A stretch of 64,000 bases of DNA from contig NZ_MLAQ01000001.1 of the NCBI RefSeq assembly GCF_002272895.1, positions 241,799 through 305,798 on the forward strand, in the 5' to 3' direction. The position numbers were made by a program, and so were the translations under genes. Shown one piece after another: positions 46,329 through 54,378 of this stretch. The stretch is from Helicobacter sp. 12S02232-10 (GTDB lineage Bacteria > Campylobacterota > Campylobacteria > Campylobacterales > Helicobacteraceae). Positions within the stretch are counted from its first letter, which is position 1, and every line of letters starts with the position of its first letter. The notes under the pieces are model-generated. The model did not search any database. It saw only the letters and a program-made list of their open reading frames with translations, and was not told where the DNA came from.

Positions 46329-47030
46329 TTATTTTGAAACACCTACTAACATCAAAATTTCATATTCGGCTTTTTCATACGGGACGCTTTCTTTAAAGCG
46401 TTTTGCTTCCGTATAATTCAATGCCCCACCTCCTAAAAGTCCCAAACCTTTCAAATGTTTTAAAAAATCTGAACGAGATTGAAATTTTTGTTCCAAATGC
46501 TCCACCCATATCTCCCCTTTGAAATATTTTTCTAAAATCGCCTTTAAGCTTTCCTTGCTCTTAAGAGGAGAGCAAGTACCCAAAAAAGAATGCAATGAAT
46601 CTAAACTTTTATTTGTATAAATCCCAAATGCAACTTTGGAGCAAGATTTTGCAATGCGAGCCAGCATAGTTTCCAAATCTTTTGCCCACTGCAAAGATGA
46701 AGCCGCAATACCTACCTCATATTTTTGGAAAGAAAATTTTTCAAAATCTTCGCAGAAAAGCGAGATATTTTGAATGCATTCGATTTTTTTGGGATGATGG
46801 GCTAACATTTCCTCTGCCATATCCACGCCAATAAAATGATTCACCAAAATGCCTGATTTTTGAATTTGGAGCGCAAGATTCCCACTACCACAACCTATAT
46901 CAATCAAAGAATCAATATTTTTCAAACCAAGCACATTCAAAAGTTTTGCAGCAACTAGAGTTTGAATCAAAGCATTTTCCTGATAAGTGCGTGCCGATTT
47001 AGAAAATGAATTTCGAATATTTTTATACAT
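46329..47030 (-). CDS. bioC: Malonyl-ACP O-methyltransferase BioC
   Basis: SAM-dependent methyltransferase that starts pimelate synthesis for biotin. 233 residues; motif I is DIGCGSGNLAL (about 42-52), then FIGVDMAEEMLAHHP and ASSLQWAKDLETML, the LQW segment being typical of BioC. Position next to secG and trpS matches H. pylori order as I recall. Biotin genes beyond this one are not present here. Confidence 0.85.
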   Translation of the reverse strand: MYKNIRNSFSKSARTYQENALIQTLVAAKLLNVLGLKNIDSLIDIGCGSGNLALQIQKSGILVNHFIGVDMAEEMLAHHPKKIECIQNISLFCEDFEKFSFQKYEVGIAASSLQWAKDLETMLARIAKSCSKVAFGIYTNKSLDSLHSFLGTCSPLKSKESLKAILEKYFKGEIWVEHLEQKFQSRSDFLKHLKGLGLLGGGALNYTEAKRFKESVPYEKAEYEILMLVGVSK

Positions 47031-47105
47031 CTGCGAATTTTATATTTTACTCAATAAAATTTTGGTAAAATTTGAGGTTAAATATTTGAATTTTTGGAGA
47101 AATTA

Positions 47106-47465
47106 ATGACTGGCACGCTTCTTGTGACGCAAATTATTTTGGCAATTTTAATCGTAATTGTTGTTTTACTACAGAAAAGCTCTAGTATTGGGCTTGGAGT
47201 CTATAGCGGGAGTAACGACTCTGTTTTTGGAGCCAAAGGACCAGCGGGTTTTATGGCTAAACTGACAATGTTTTTAGGGCTTTTGTTCCTAATCAATACA
47301 ATCTCTTTGGGTTATGTCTATAATAAGGATCGCAACAAAAGTATCTTAGATGATACGCCACAAAAACCCTTAGTCCAACCTGCTCCTGTGCAGAATACTC
47401 TTGAGCCTGTCAAACCCATTGCTCCTCTAGCCCCGCTTATTCCCGAAAATAACCAAACAAAATAA
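47106..47465 (+). CDS. secG: Protein-export membrane protein SecG
   Basis: Small SecYEG translocon subunit. 119 residues with two membrane helices (about 4-23 and 48-70). The SecG family motif [21 protein letters not shown] (about 22-42) is followed by [13 protein letters not shown]. The C-terminal tail is proline-rich ([12 protein letters not shown]). The ATG at 47106 follows GGAG by six bases; a TTG at 47094 was rejected. First gene of secG-frr-pyrE-RDD. Confidence 0.94.
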   Translation: MTGTLLVTQIILAILIVIVVLLQKSSSIGLGVYSGSNDSVFGAKGPAGFMAKLTMFLGLLFLINTISLGYVYNKDRNKSILDDTPQKPLVQPAPVQNTLEPVKPIAPLAPLIPENNQTK

Positions 47466-47475
47466 AGGAGTAATG

Positions 47476-48033
47476 ATGTTAAAAGATATTTACAATGAAA
47501 CAAGAGAGCATATGGATAAAACCCTTCAATCTCTTCGTAGAGATTTCACCACGCTTAGAAGTGGCAAGGTCTCTATAACCATCTTAGATAACATCAAAGT
47601 CAATTATTATGATACCCCTACTCCACTCAATCAAGTGGGTTCTGTAATCGCTCAAGATGCAACCACTATCGTCATCACTCCTTGGGAAAAAAATCTATTA
47701 AAAGATATTGAAAGAGCGATTCAAGAAGCCAATATTGGGGTCAATCCAAATTCTGAGGGCGAATCCATAAAGTTATTTTTTCCACCAATGACTCAAGACC
47801 AAAGAAAAGAAATTGCCAAAGAAGCCAAAGGAATGGGCGAAAAGGCAAAAGTTGGTATTCGCAACATTAGACAGGATTCAAACAATCAAATCAAAAAACT
47901 CGAAAAAGATAAGACGATCACTGAAGATGAAACTAAAAAAGGACTTGATGAAATTCAAAAATATACTGATGAGTATGTCAAAAAGATTGATGAAATGACA
48001 AAAAGCAAAGAAGAAGAAGTGATGAAGGTTTAA
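47476..48033 (+). CDS. frr: Ribosome recycling factor
   Basis: Splits post-termination ribosomes with EF-G. 185 residues; three-helix bundle signatures [19 protein letters not shown] (about 13-31) and the Frr end [16 protein letters not shown]. Two adjacent ATGs (47473, 47476) are possible; the second has better spacing from AAAGGAG. 10 bp after secG. Confidence 0.97.
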   Translation: MLKDIYNETREHMDKTLQSLRRDFTTLRSGKVSITILDNIKVNYYDTPTPLNQVGSVIAQDATTIVITPWEKNLLKDIERAIQEANIGVNPNSEGESIKLFFPPMTQDQRKEIAKEAKGMGEKAKVGIRNIRQDSNNQIKKLEKDKTITEDETKKGLDEIQKYTDEYVKKIDEMTKSKEEEVMKV

Positions 48034-48068
48034 ATTTATCCAAATTCCAAAGCAGACTCTAAAGGAAA

Positions 48069-48689
48069 ATGATGGCATTAGACATTAAAAAATACTATAC
48101 AGACGCACAAGCATTGCTCAACGGGCATTTTCTTCTCAGTAGCGGGAATCATTCAGACCATTACCTTCAATCCGCCAAAGTGCTTGAAAATCCCAAGATA
48201 GGAGAAATTCTCGGACAAGCTCTTGCAAAACAAATAAAAGAAGCAGGACTACTCCCTGATTGCGTTTGTTCTCCAGCACTTGGAGGAATTCTAGCTGGTT
48301 ACGAGCTTGCTAGAGCATTGGGAACAAGATTTATTTTTACCGAGCGCGTTGAAGGACAAATGTGTTTGCGTAGAGGTTTTGAAATAAAAAAGAATGAAAA
48401 AATCCTCATTTGTGAAGATATCATCACGACTGGAGGATCGGCATTAGAAGCAGCAAGATGTGTTGAATTTCAAGGTGGAAAAGTGATTGCCTATGCAGGT
48501 TTGGCAAATAGAGGCTTTTGTCAAAGAATAGGTTCAAATTTGGACAAAAAACCCGAATGCCGACTTCCTGATGATGTCCCTTTATTTGCTTTGGAGGATT
48601 TTATTTTCAATATGTATGATCCGAAAGATTGCCCATTGTGTAAAACAGGCAAAGATAAAGCCATTAAACCTGGAAGCAGAGGAAACTAG
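48069..48689 (+). CDS. pyrE: Orotate phosphoribosyltransferase
   Basis: Fifth step of UMP synthesis. 206 residues; the PRPP-binding loop is [16 protein letters not shown] (about 115-130), with substrate segments [17 protein letters not shown] and [17 protein letters not shown]. The C-terminal end has an uncommon cysteine-rich extension ([17 protein letters not shown]), seen in the longer epsilonproteobacterial PyrE; a metal-binding role is only a guess. Follows frr after 35 bp. Confidence 0.95.
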   Translation: MMALDIKKYYTDAQALLNGHFLLSSGNHSDHYLQSAKVLENPKIGEILGQALAKQIKEAGLLPDCVCSPALGGILAGYELARALGTRFIFTERVEGQMCLRRGFEIKKNEKILICEDIITTGGSALEAARCVEFQGGKVIAYAGLANRGFCQRIGSNLDKKPECRLPDDVPLFALEDFIFNMYDPKDCPLCKTGKDKAIKPGSRGN

Positions 48690-48697
48690 AGGTTTAT

Positions 48698-49195
48698 TTG
48701 AAAAACAAACCTACAAAATGGCGAAAAATCAAAAGCCAAAAACAACATCCTCTTCATACGATTCCTAAAAAATCTTTTTTTTTCCAAACTCTTAAAGAAA
48801 TTTATGCTTTTGCACGCATCAAAGCTTTCATTACAGATCTTTTTATGATTTATACCCCTATTCTTTATATTGTGACTTATCTCATTTTGGGAGGGGCAAC
48901 TGAATTTCGCCATAACCAAAGCAGTATTTTTATTTGCGTTTCTCTTTATGGTATTATTTCTGCGCTTTTTATTTCTATCTCTTCCCAAACACCAGGCTTG
49001 CGTTATATGAATCTTATGGCAGTTCGGACAAAAGGCACTAAGATAGGCTTTTTAAGAGCTTTGATTCGTTTTTTTATCTGGCTAATTGGAGTAACTTTTT
49101 TAATCGGACTTTTCACGCCGTTTTTTCGTAAAGATAAAAAATGCCTCCACGATATTGTGTGCGACACTATCGTGATACAAAAAATTAAAAATTAA
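48698..49195 (+). CDS. RDD-family membrane protein
   Basis: 165 residues, starting at TTG (48698) with AGAGG upstream. Basic N-terminus, RDD-type helices (AFITDLFMIYTPILYIVTYL, then GIISALFISISSQTPGLRYM) and the RDD motif segment (RIKAFITD in place of R-x-x-A-x-x-D-D). Function unknown; some RDD proteins act in Na+/H+ exchange. Immediately after pyrE, as I recall in H. pylori. Confidence 0.8.
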   Translation: MKNKPTKWRKIKSQKQHPLHTIPKKSFFFQTLKEIYAFARIKAFITDLFMIYTPILYIVTYLILGGATEFRHNQSSIFICVSLYGIISALFISISSQTPGLRYMNLMAVRTKGTKIGFLRALIRFFIWLIGVTFLIGLFTPFFRKDKKCLHDIVCDTIVIQKIKN

Positions 49196-49274
49196 TCAAA
49201 TTTGGTTATCTCAGATTTAAAGTGCTATCATAAAACTTAATTCCGAATTTATTTATACTTAAAAAAAAATCGGC

Positions 49275-49280
49275 TACAAT
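49275..49280 (+). promoter_or_regulatory. -10 element of atpB
   Basis: TACAAT 29 bp before the ATG, after a long A tract (49259-49269). Confidence 0.45.
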
Positions 49281-49309
49281 TTTCAACAAATACACAAAAG
49301 GGTATCACT

Positions 49310-49996
49310 ATGGAACACCGACTCTTTACATTTGCAAGCTTGATCAATCCTGATCACGATTTTATCATCGGTTTTTATACCATCTTATGCGCACTTTTAG
49401 CCATCATTATGGGAAAAATCGCAACGAGCAAAATGCAAGTTATCCCATCAGGAATTCAAAATTTTTATGAAACAATGATTGAAGGAATGCTCTTTTTAGC
49501 AAAAGATGTGATTGGCGAAAAACTTGCTAGAAAATATTTTCCCTTGGCAGGAACCATTGCAATACTTGTATTTTTTTGCAATATGATCGGTATCATTCCA
49601 GGATTTGAAGCCCCCACATCAAGCTGGAGTTTCACTTTGGTACTAGCCTTAATCGTATTTTTTTACTACCATTATGAAGGGATCAAAGCTCAAGGCTTAT
49701 TTCATTACATTGCCCATTTTATGGGTCCTGTAAAATGGCTTTCTCCTTTAATGTTCCCAATTGAAATCATTTCGCATTTTTCTAGAATCATCTCTTTGTC
49801 TTTTAGGCTTTTTGGAAATATCAAAGGCGATGATATGTTTTTGCTTGTTATGTTGATGCTTGTTCCTTGGATTGTTCCTATTGCACCTTTTACGATCCTT
49901 CTTTTTATGGGAATTTTACAGGCATTTGTCTTTATGATTTTGACTTATGTATATCTTGCTGGAGCTGTATTGGTAAAAGACCAAGATCAGTTCTAA
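49310..49996 (+). CDS. atpB: F0F1 ATP synthase subunit a
   Basis: Forms the proton half-channels of the membrane motor. 228 residues, five to six helices. The essential arginine lies in [14 protein letters not shown] (about 160-173); C-terminal [17 protein letters not shown] completes the family pattern. As in other Campylobacterota it is not with the F1 genes. It is followed by a small membrane-protein gene that I recall beside atpB in C. jejuni too. Confidence 0.97.
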   Translation: MEHRLFTFASLINPDHDFIIGFYTILCALLAIIMGKIATSKMQVIPSGIQNFYETMIEGMLFLAKDVIGEKLARKYFPLAGTIAILVFFCNMIGIIPGFEAPTSSWSFTLVLALIVFFYYHYEGIKAQGLFHYIAHFMGPVKWLSPLMFPIEIISHFSRIISLSFRLFGNIKGDDMFLLVMLMLVPWIVPIAPFTILLFMGILQAFVFMILTYVYLAGAVLVKDQDQF

Positions 49997-50019
49997 ACTA
50001 TCATTAGTGAAAGAAAACG

Positions 50020-50226
50020 ATGATTAAAATTTTAGAGTTTTTTACAGGGGTATTTTTTGGAATTGCTATTTTTGGAGGCATCTCGTGTTTCCTTATTTTA
50101 AGAGATTTTGATTCTTGGGTATCTTTTTTATTGTCTATAACTTTTTTTGGTATTTTTAGCTTTTTTGGAATCTTGTCCAAATCTTTGAGCATTCTTTTAA
50201 AGCACAATGATTCAAACCCTGTTTGA
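50020..50226 (+). CDS. Small two-TM membrane protein downstream of atpB
   Basis: 68 residues, two hydrophobic helices (about 6-28 and 35-55), with a short charged C-terminal tail. AAAGAAAA precedes the ATG, a weak ribosome site. A homologous small gene next to atpB is conserved in Campylobacterota as I recall, which suggests a link with ATP synthase assembly, but this is only inferred from context. Overlaps the next gene by 20 bp. Confidence 0.68.
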   Translation: MIKILEFFTGVFFGIAIFGGISCFLILRDFDSWVSFLLSITFFGIFSFFGILSKSLSILLKHNDSNPV

Positions 50227-50794
50227 AAGCTATTTCATCACTTCTCCGCTTCTTTATCCAAATCATTCATATGAAATCTTTAAGCAAAATCTAAAAAATA
50301 TTTTTCATCACCATTCAATCCAAAAAGCGTGTTTTAGAGACGATTCTAAAAATATCCCAATCGATTTAATTAAGATATTTTCTGAATATTGTCTTCAAAA
50401 CAATATCGAAAGCTTCATCAATCTCGCTAAAACAAATCTAAGTTTTGAATATGCCCAAAAATATGGATTTCAAGGCGTTCATATCAAAGGCACTGAACTC
50501 AATTATGCAAAAATCCTTTCTGATAAAAAAATAAAAACTTTCTATAGTGCCCATCAGGATAAAGAAGTGTTCCAAGCCATAGAATATGGGGTTGATTTCG
50601 TTGTTATCAGTCCTATATTTCAAACACCAGGAAAACCAAAACCTTTAGGTTTAAAATACCTTGATAGATTTGATTCCAATACTAAAAAATACTTATTTGC
50701 ACTCGGAGGCATTGTAAGCCAAAAAGAAGTCGATATCATCAAAACAAAAGGTTTGAGAGGATTTGCATCAATACGATATTTTTTAAACAATTAA
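50207..50794 (+). CDS. ThiE/TenI-like thiamine phosphate synthase family protein
   Basis: 195 residues, TIM-barrel family. Recognised by GFQGVHIKGTEL (phosphate-loop region), VDFVVISPIFQTPGKPKPLGL (about 124-144) and FALGGIVSQKEVDII near the end. It lacks some of the ThiE active-site signatures (for example the DR/NDR pyrimidine-binding segment), so it may be a TenI-like or divergent ThiE. It overlaps the small membrane gene by 20 bp and ends 14 bp from the convergent HxlR gene. Confidence 0.8.
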   Translation: MIQTLFESYFITSPLLYPNHSYEIFKQNLKNIFHHHSIQKACFRDDSKNIPIDLIKIFSEYCLQNNIESFINLAKTNLSFEYAQKYGFQGVHIKGTELNYAKILSDKKIKTFYSAHQDKEVFQAIEYGVDFVVISPIFQTPGKPKPLGLKYLDRFDSNTKKYLFALGGIVSQKEVDIIKTKGLRGFASIRYFLNN

Positions 50795-50808
50795 TCTAGC
50801 TATTCTGC

Positions 50809-51144
50809 TCATTTAGAGAGTGTATAAGAACTGCCCCATTTAGAAATGCACTCTAAAATATCTGCAAGCTCTTTGCCCTTATTTCCCAGACGATACTCCA
50901 CGCGTGGGGGAATTTCTGTAAATACTTCACGATCGATAATTTTTGCCTCTTCGAGTTCTTTTAGTTTCATACAAAGGGTTTTTTGTGTCATATAAGGCTC
51001 AAAAAACTCTCGAAGTTCTTTAAATCGTTTTTCTCCATTCAAAAGTTTATATACGATATAAAGCTTCCATCGATCATTAAAAATCTTGCCAAAATAAGCG
51101 ATAGCACAATAATCATCAATTTCGTATTTCTTACTTTGTTTCAT
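50809..51144 (-). CDS. HxlR-family winged-helix transcriptional regulator
   Basis: 111 residues. HxlR pattern: DYCAIAYFGKIFNDRWKLYI, with a recognisable winged helix (FKELREFFEPYMTQKTLCMK), then EIPPRVEYRLGNKGKELADI (88-107). The usual conserved Cys of HxlR redox sensors is present in DYCAIA (Cys13). Divergent from an NAD(P)H-oxidoreductase gene, a common arrangement in which the regulator controls its neighbour. A -10-like TATAAT (51151-51156, minus) sits only 7 bp before the ATG, so the message may be nearly leaderless. Confidence 0.88.
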   Translation of the reverse strand: MKQSKKYEIDDYCAIAYFGKIFNDRWKLYIVYKLLNGEKRFKELREFFEPYMTQKTLCMKLKELEEAKIIDREVFTEIPPRVEYRLGNKGKELADILECISKWGSSYTLSK

Positions 51145-51275
51145 CTGCTTATTATAGCATATTCTACTATACTACCCAAAGCCATCAAAATTCTATAACT
51201 TTATTTTATGAAAGTAAGTATATTTTAAGTTAATTTAGGTAATATATGAATACAAAAAAATATAAAGGACATTCG

Positions 51276-51791
51276 ATGAAAACGCTTATTCTATTGACTC
51301 ACCCCAATTTAAAGGAGTCCAAGATCAACAAAACGCTTACTCAAAGTATTCAAAACACTCCAAATATCACCTTGCACGATCTTTATGCGACCTACTCTGA
51401 TGGAAAAATTAATGCCTCTAAAGAAATAGAATTGCTCAAGACCCACGATAAAATCGTGTTTGAATTCCCACTTTTTTGGTTCAGTAGTCCAAGTTTGCTT
51501 AAAGAATATGAAGATGTTGTTTTTAGTGGCGTGTTATATGGATCTGAACCCAAAATGCTACAAGGAAAAATCTTTCAAATCATCACTTCTGCTGGAAGCC
51601 CTGAAGAAAAATATCGCTCCGATGGAAGGAACCAAAAAAATCTTGAAGAAATCTTGCTTCCCTTCCAAATGTCAGCAAGTTATCTTGGAATGCAAACCAA
51701 TCCAATATTTTGCGTCTATAACGCGATGAATATCACAGACGCTTCGCTCGCAGAAGCAAAAGAAGCTTACAAAAAACTGCTTTTATCTTGA
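51276..51791 (+). CDS. Flavodoxin-fold NAD(P)H oxidoreductase (KefF/MdaB type)
   Basis: 171 residues. TLILLTHPNLKESKIN begins a flavodoxin fold, and FEFPLFWFSSPSLLKEYEDVV (about 69-89) is the FMN/quinone-site signature of the family. The FVMNI-type ending is NPIFCVYNAMNITD. ATG at 51276 has AAAGGA eight bases before it; the reading frame from 51246 lacks a ribosome site. Divergent from the HxlR gene (131 bp apart), which probably regulates it in response to quinones, electrophiles or oxidants. Substrate unknown. Confidence 0.85.
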   Translation: MKTLILLTHPNLKESKINKTLTQSIQNTPNITLHDLYATYSDGKINASKEIELLKTHDKIVFEFPLFWFSSPSLLKEYEDVVFSGVLYGSEPKMLQGKIFQIITSAGSPEEKYRSDGRNQKNLEEILLPFQMSASYLGMQTNPIFCVYNAMNITDASLAEAKEAYKKLLLS

Positions 51792-51792
51792 T

Positions 51793-52653
51793 TTAAGAAA
51801 ACCTTAAATCCTGATACTCCGTGGGGATAAAATAATCCTCACATCGCATCAAAATATCATAAATCTCTGCCTGAAATCCTAACTCAAAAAGTTTATCAAT
51901 GCCTTGCTTTTGCATATCATTCAAACTGATTGAATCATTATTGGCATAAAGATTCAAATAAGTATCCAATTCTTTTTCATTCACGCGAATCACGCCTCGT
52001 TCTAAAAGCATTTTTGAGAGAATTTTTTTATTTTTAACCGCCACCTCCACAGCTTTGGTAAGAGTAGATTCAATATCAATTGCTTGATTAAGAGAGATTG
52101 AGCGCCTAAGTGCCATTCCGCCCAAAGGCAAGGGAAGTTCTGCGCCACAAAATTCGTGCCATATATCCCAAATCTCTCTCTCCACCACAAGAGAAGAATC
52201 AAAATTTAAAATAGACTCGTGGATCAATACGCCCGCATCAACCTCTCCGTTTATAACGGCGCTTTCAATCTCAAGGAAATTTTTATAGACGATTTTTGCC
52301 TGTGGGTAAGCAAGACGAAAGATAATCGCATTTGTCGTATGTTGGCCACTCAAGGCAACTTTAAAATTTTTCTTTAAATGTGTGGTTTTCTTTTTGATGA
52401 GTTTGGGACCATAACCTTGCCCAAAACTCACCCCTGTGCGCAAAAGAGCAAAATTCTCTCTGATAAAAGGATATGCTCCAAAAGAGATCGCACTCACATC
52501 ATAAGTCCCTTTTATGGCTGCAGCATTTAGAGTTTGTATGTCTAAAGCCACATTTTCAAACCTTTGCCCCAAAGAGCTGCCCACCCAACCAAACACAATC
52601 GCATAATACATAAACAAATCGTCCGCATCAGGGCTATGAGCCACACAAATCAT
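51793..52653 (-). CDS. mqnD: 1,4-dihydroxy-6-naphthoate synthase MqnD
   Basis: Last ring-forming step of the futalosine menaquinone pathway. 286 residues. AHSPDADDLFMYYAI at the N-terminus (variant of SPCPNDTF), GAYPFIRENFALLRTG and VLIHESIL with His145, at the same position as the catalytic histidine of Thermus MqnD. The end is MRCEDYFIPTEYQDLRFS. GAGGAGAG lies upstream of the ATG. It complements mqnP at 36 kb. It converges with the oxidoreductase gene, 1 bp apart. Confidence 0.9.
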   Translation of the reverse strand: MICVAHSPDADDLFMYYAIVFGWVGSSLGQRFENVALDIQTLNAAAIKGTYDVSAISFGAYPFIRENFALLRTGVSFGQGYGPKLIKKKTTHLKKNFKVALSGQHTTNAIIFRLAYPQAKIVYKNFLEIESAVINGEVDAGVLIHESILNFDSSLVVEREIWDIWHEFCGAELPLPLGGMALRRSISLNQAIDIESTLTKAVEVAVKNKKILSKMLLERGVIRVNEKELDTYLNLYANNDSISLNDMQKQGIDKLFELGFQAEIYDILMRCEDYFIPTEYQDLRFS

Positions 52654-52683
52654 ACTCTCTCCTCAAAACAAATTTTTCTTCAA

Positions 52684-52689
52684 TTATAC
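52684..52689 (-). promoter_or_regulatory. -10 element of mqnD
   Basis: TATAAT on the minus strand about 30 bp before the mqnD ATG, with GAGGAGAG between. Confidence 0.6.
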
Positions 52690-52782
52690 TCAATCATTTT
52701 GTATCATTTTATTATATATGCAATTCATTAGGATTTATTTTGCTCTAAGCATTTTGCTTTATGGTTTAATTGTTATTATCTG

Positions 52783-52864
52783 ATAGAGATTTTGCGCTGA
52801 TAATTGCTTTCAAGTATTCTAAGCTTACAAAAATCAAGTTTTTTACAAAATCTCTATTTTTTTT
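52783..52864 (+). terminator. Long-loop 12-bp hairpin followed by a U-run
   Basis: ATAGAGATTTTG (52783-52794) and CAAAATCTCTAT (52846-52857) are perfect complements, 51 bases apart, and the right arm is followed directly by seven more T. On the plus strand this has the form of an intrinsic terminator or the 3' end of a small RNA. No annotated plus-strand gene precedes it apart from a possible 21-codon frame. Confidence 0.45.
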
Positions 52865-53047
52865 AAATCTTTTTCTTTAGGAGGGGGCGGGTTCTACTTG
52901 CGAAGCATCGCCCACTCCCTTCCTAAGACCTACCCCCACCCACTGCACGCTTTTTAAATGCAAGATTCAGAGATCGTGTCTTAAAAAACACACGCTATAC
53001 CCTTAAGCGTGGTGGCAAATATCGCTTATAGGCAAAATATTAAAAAA

Positions 53048-53689
53048 CTAAAGGTTTTTTGGGGTAGCTTTTCCTTTCAGTAAATGCTCATTACCGCTAA
53101 GTTTGAACCATCTACGCAACGTGTCCCGATGTACGCCCAATTTTTGCGCAATTTTGCTATGGCTAATTCCTTTGTCATTCCAAATCAGTATCTTTTTTCC
53201 AGCTTCATAACAAGGGTGGCATTCGAATCTTGATTTTCTCCCTTTAGGTCGTCCCAACACTACACCTTCAGCTTTTTTCCTTGCTAAAGCCTCTTTTGTT
53301 CTTTGGGAGATGAGTTGGCGTTCAATTTCAGCTGATAGAGAAAAAGCAAAGGCAAGGACTTTTGAATTAATATTATCCCCTAATTCATAGTTTTCTTTGA
53401 TGGAATAAATGGTGATTCCCTTTTCCATACACATATTTAGCAGACCCATCACAGAAAGCAAGCTTCTTCCAAGCCTAGAGAGTTCTGTCACAATAAGCTT
53501 ATCCCCTTGCTTCAAAGAACGGATCAATACCCCAAGCTTTCTGTTGTCTAATGCAATTGTACCACTGATAGTCTCTTCTATAAAGCGATGTATTTCAAAG
53601 CCTTTGAGTTTAGCAAATTTTTCTAATTCAAATCTTTGATTTTGTGCGGTTTGTTTTTCTGTCGAAACTCTAATGTATGCATAAGTCAT
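53048..53689 (-). CDS. Serine recombinase (DNA invertase, Hin/Mpi type)
   Basis: 213 residues. The N-terminal resolvase domain has YIRVSTEKQ (nucleophile Ser9), ELSRLGRSLLSVMGLLN (near 68-84) and EIERQLISQRTKEALARKKA (about 125-144). The linker is followed by the DNA-binding end (GVVLGRPKGRK; HTH GISHSKIAQKLGVHRDTLRRW, 175-195). It resembles the Mpi-type master invertases of Bacteroides as I remember them. AAAGGA precedes the ATG, which lies only 33 bp from the left 70-bp inverted repeat, so it is the obvious enzyme for inverting the adjacent RM segment. Its promoter must lie in that gap and in the repeat itself. Confidence 0.93.
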   Translation of the reverse strand: MTYAYIRVSTEKQTAQNQRFELEKFAKLKGFEIHRFIEETISGTIALDNRKLGVLIRSLKQGDKLIVTELSRLGRSLLSVMGLLNMCMEKGITIYSIKENYELGDNINSKVLAFAFSLSAEIERQLISQRTKEALARKKAEGVVLGRPKGRKSRFECHPCYEAGKKILIWNDKGISHSKIAQKLGVHRDTLRRWFKLSGNEHLLKGKATPKNL

Positions 53690-53722
53690 TATTTTCCTTT
53701 AATTTTTTTTGAAATATATATT

Positions 53723-53792
53723 TTATACGTCCGATTCTAAGAGGCAGAGATATCAAAAGATACTCTTATGAATGGGCAGGAAAGTGGGTAAT
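53723..53792 (+). repeat. Inverted repeat IR1, left copy
   Basis: 70 bp, starting TTATACGTCCGATTCTAAGA and ending GTGGGTAAT. The only mismatch with the right copy is at 53780 (G here; the complement of 54963 is A), giving Gly instead of Glu in the encoded WAGKW/WAEKW. An imperfect dyad, AGAGATATC-AAAA-GATACTCT (53746-53766), could be the crossover site. Confidence 0.95.
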
Positions 53793-54378
53793 CAATACCC
53801 ATAACGGCTATAAAGAAGATGGTATTTCTGTGGCACCTGTTGATATTAATGACTATCCGTGTTTAAAAAAACATCTTGATGGTTTTTGGCAGGAGATTTC
53901 TAAAAGAACGGATAGGGGCGTTACGCCATATAACCTTAGGAATTGTGCTTATATGAGCGAATTTTATAGGCAGAAAATTGTTTATCCTTGCATAATGTCA
54001 AAGGAATCAAATTTCACCTATGACCAAAATATATTTTTTGCTCCAGCTCCAGCCAATATCATTACAGGAGATAAAAAGATTATAAAATATTTAATAAGTT
54101 TCTTGAACTCAAAACTCATTTATTTTGCTATGCGTCAATTTTATATGGGAGGGGGAATTGCAGGAGAATTAAAAACAAACAATTTGTTAAAAATCCCAAT
54201 TCCTAAAATACAAGAATCACAGCAAGAAAAATTTATAAAAATCGTTGATGAAATTTTGGAAAACAAAGCACAAAGCAAATGTAGTGAGGCATTTGAAAAA
54301 ACTTTGGATTCTATGATTTATAAACTTTATAATTTAAGCAATGAAGAAATTCAAATCATAGAGAATGATTTTCAATAA
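53725..54378 (+). pseudogene. Silent alternative C-terminal (TRD) module of the RM enzyme
   Basis: An open frame of about 217 codons without a start codon, promoter or ribosome site; a TGA lies at 53710-53712 in frame. The product begins with the IR1-encoded IRPILRGRDIKRYSYEWA, continues with a divergent region (GKWVINTHNGYKEDG), then SEFYRQKIVYP (identical to the expressed module), FLNSKLIYFAM, GGGIAGELKTNNLLKIPIPK and the ending EKFIKIVDEILE...NDFQ. This is the TaqI-like target-recognition domain pattern of Eco57I-type enzymes. A GTG at 53830 could in theory start a 182-aa peptide but has no ribosome site. It is a storage cassette, not a decayed gene. Confidence 0.88.
53955..53987 (+). repeat. 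Inner inverted repeat IR2, left copy
   Basis: 33 bp (GAGCGAATTTTATAGGCAGA and following, ending GTTTATCC), exactly complementary to 54759-54791. It encodes SEFYRQKIVYP in both modules, so recombination here would also keep the frame. Confidence 0.93.

Larger units (their letters stand above)
52654..53047. other. 394-bp intergenic region between mqnD and invertase genes
   Basis: No conventional gene. It holds a minus-strand -10 (TATAAT, 52684-52689) for mqnD and a possible 21-codon hydrophobic reading frame (52719-52783, plus strand). A 12-bp inverted repeat with a T8 run follows (52783-52864), then a GC-rich imperfect hairpin (52879-52924) and a 6-bp inverted repeat CACGCT/AGCGTG (near 52993-53013). 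Base composition changes sharply at about 52879, suggesting imported DNA starts there. Confidence 0.6.

Noticed and set aside
46305..46334. Bidirectional terminator AAATAAAT/ATTTATTT between the LPP20 gene and bioC
   Set aside because: The stem is all A-T, so it is too weak to separate from chance in AT-rich DNA.
51145..51275. HxlR operator palindrome between the two divergent genes
   Set aside because: Inspected on both strands; no convincing dyad found, only AT-rich partial repeats.
52654..53047. tRNA or CRISPR-like element in the GC-rich intergenic region
   Set aside because: No T-loop signature, no cloverleaf and no regularly spaced repeats; only irregular hairpins.
53830..54378. A separate 182-aa gene starting at GTG 53830
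   Set aside because: No ribosome site or promoter. The frame is open upstream through the inverted repeat and aligns with the C-terminus of the RM enzyme, so it is a silent cassette.
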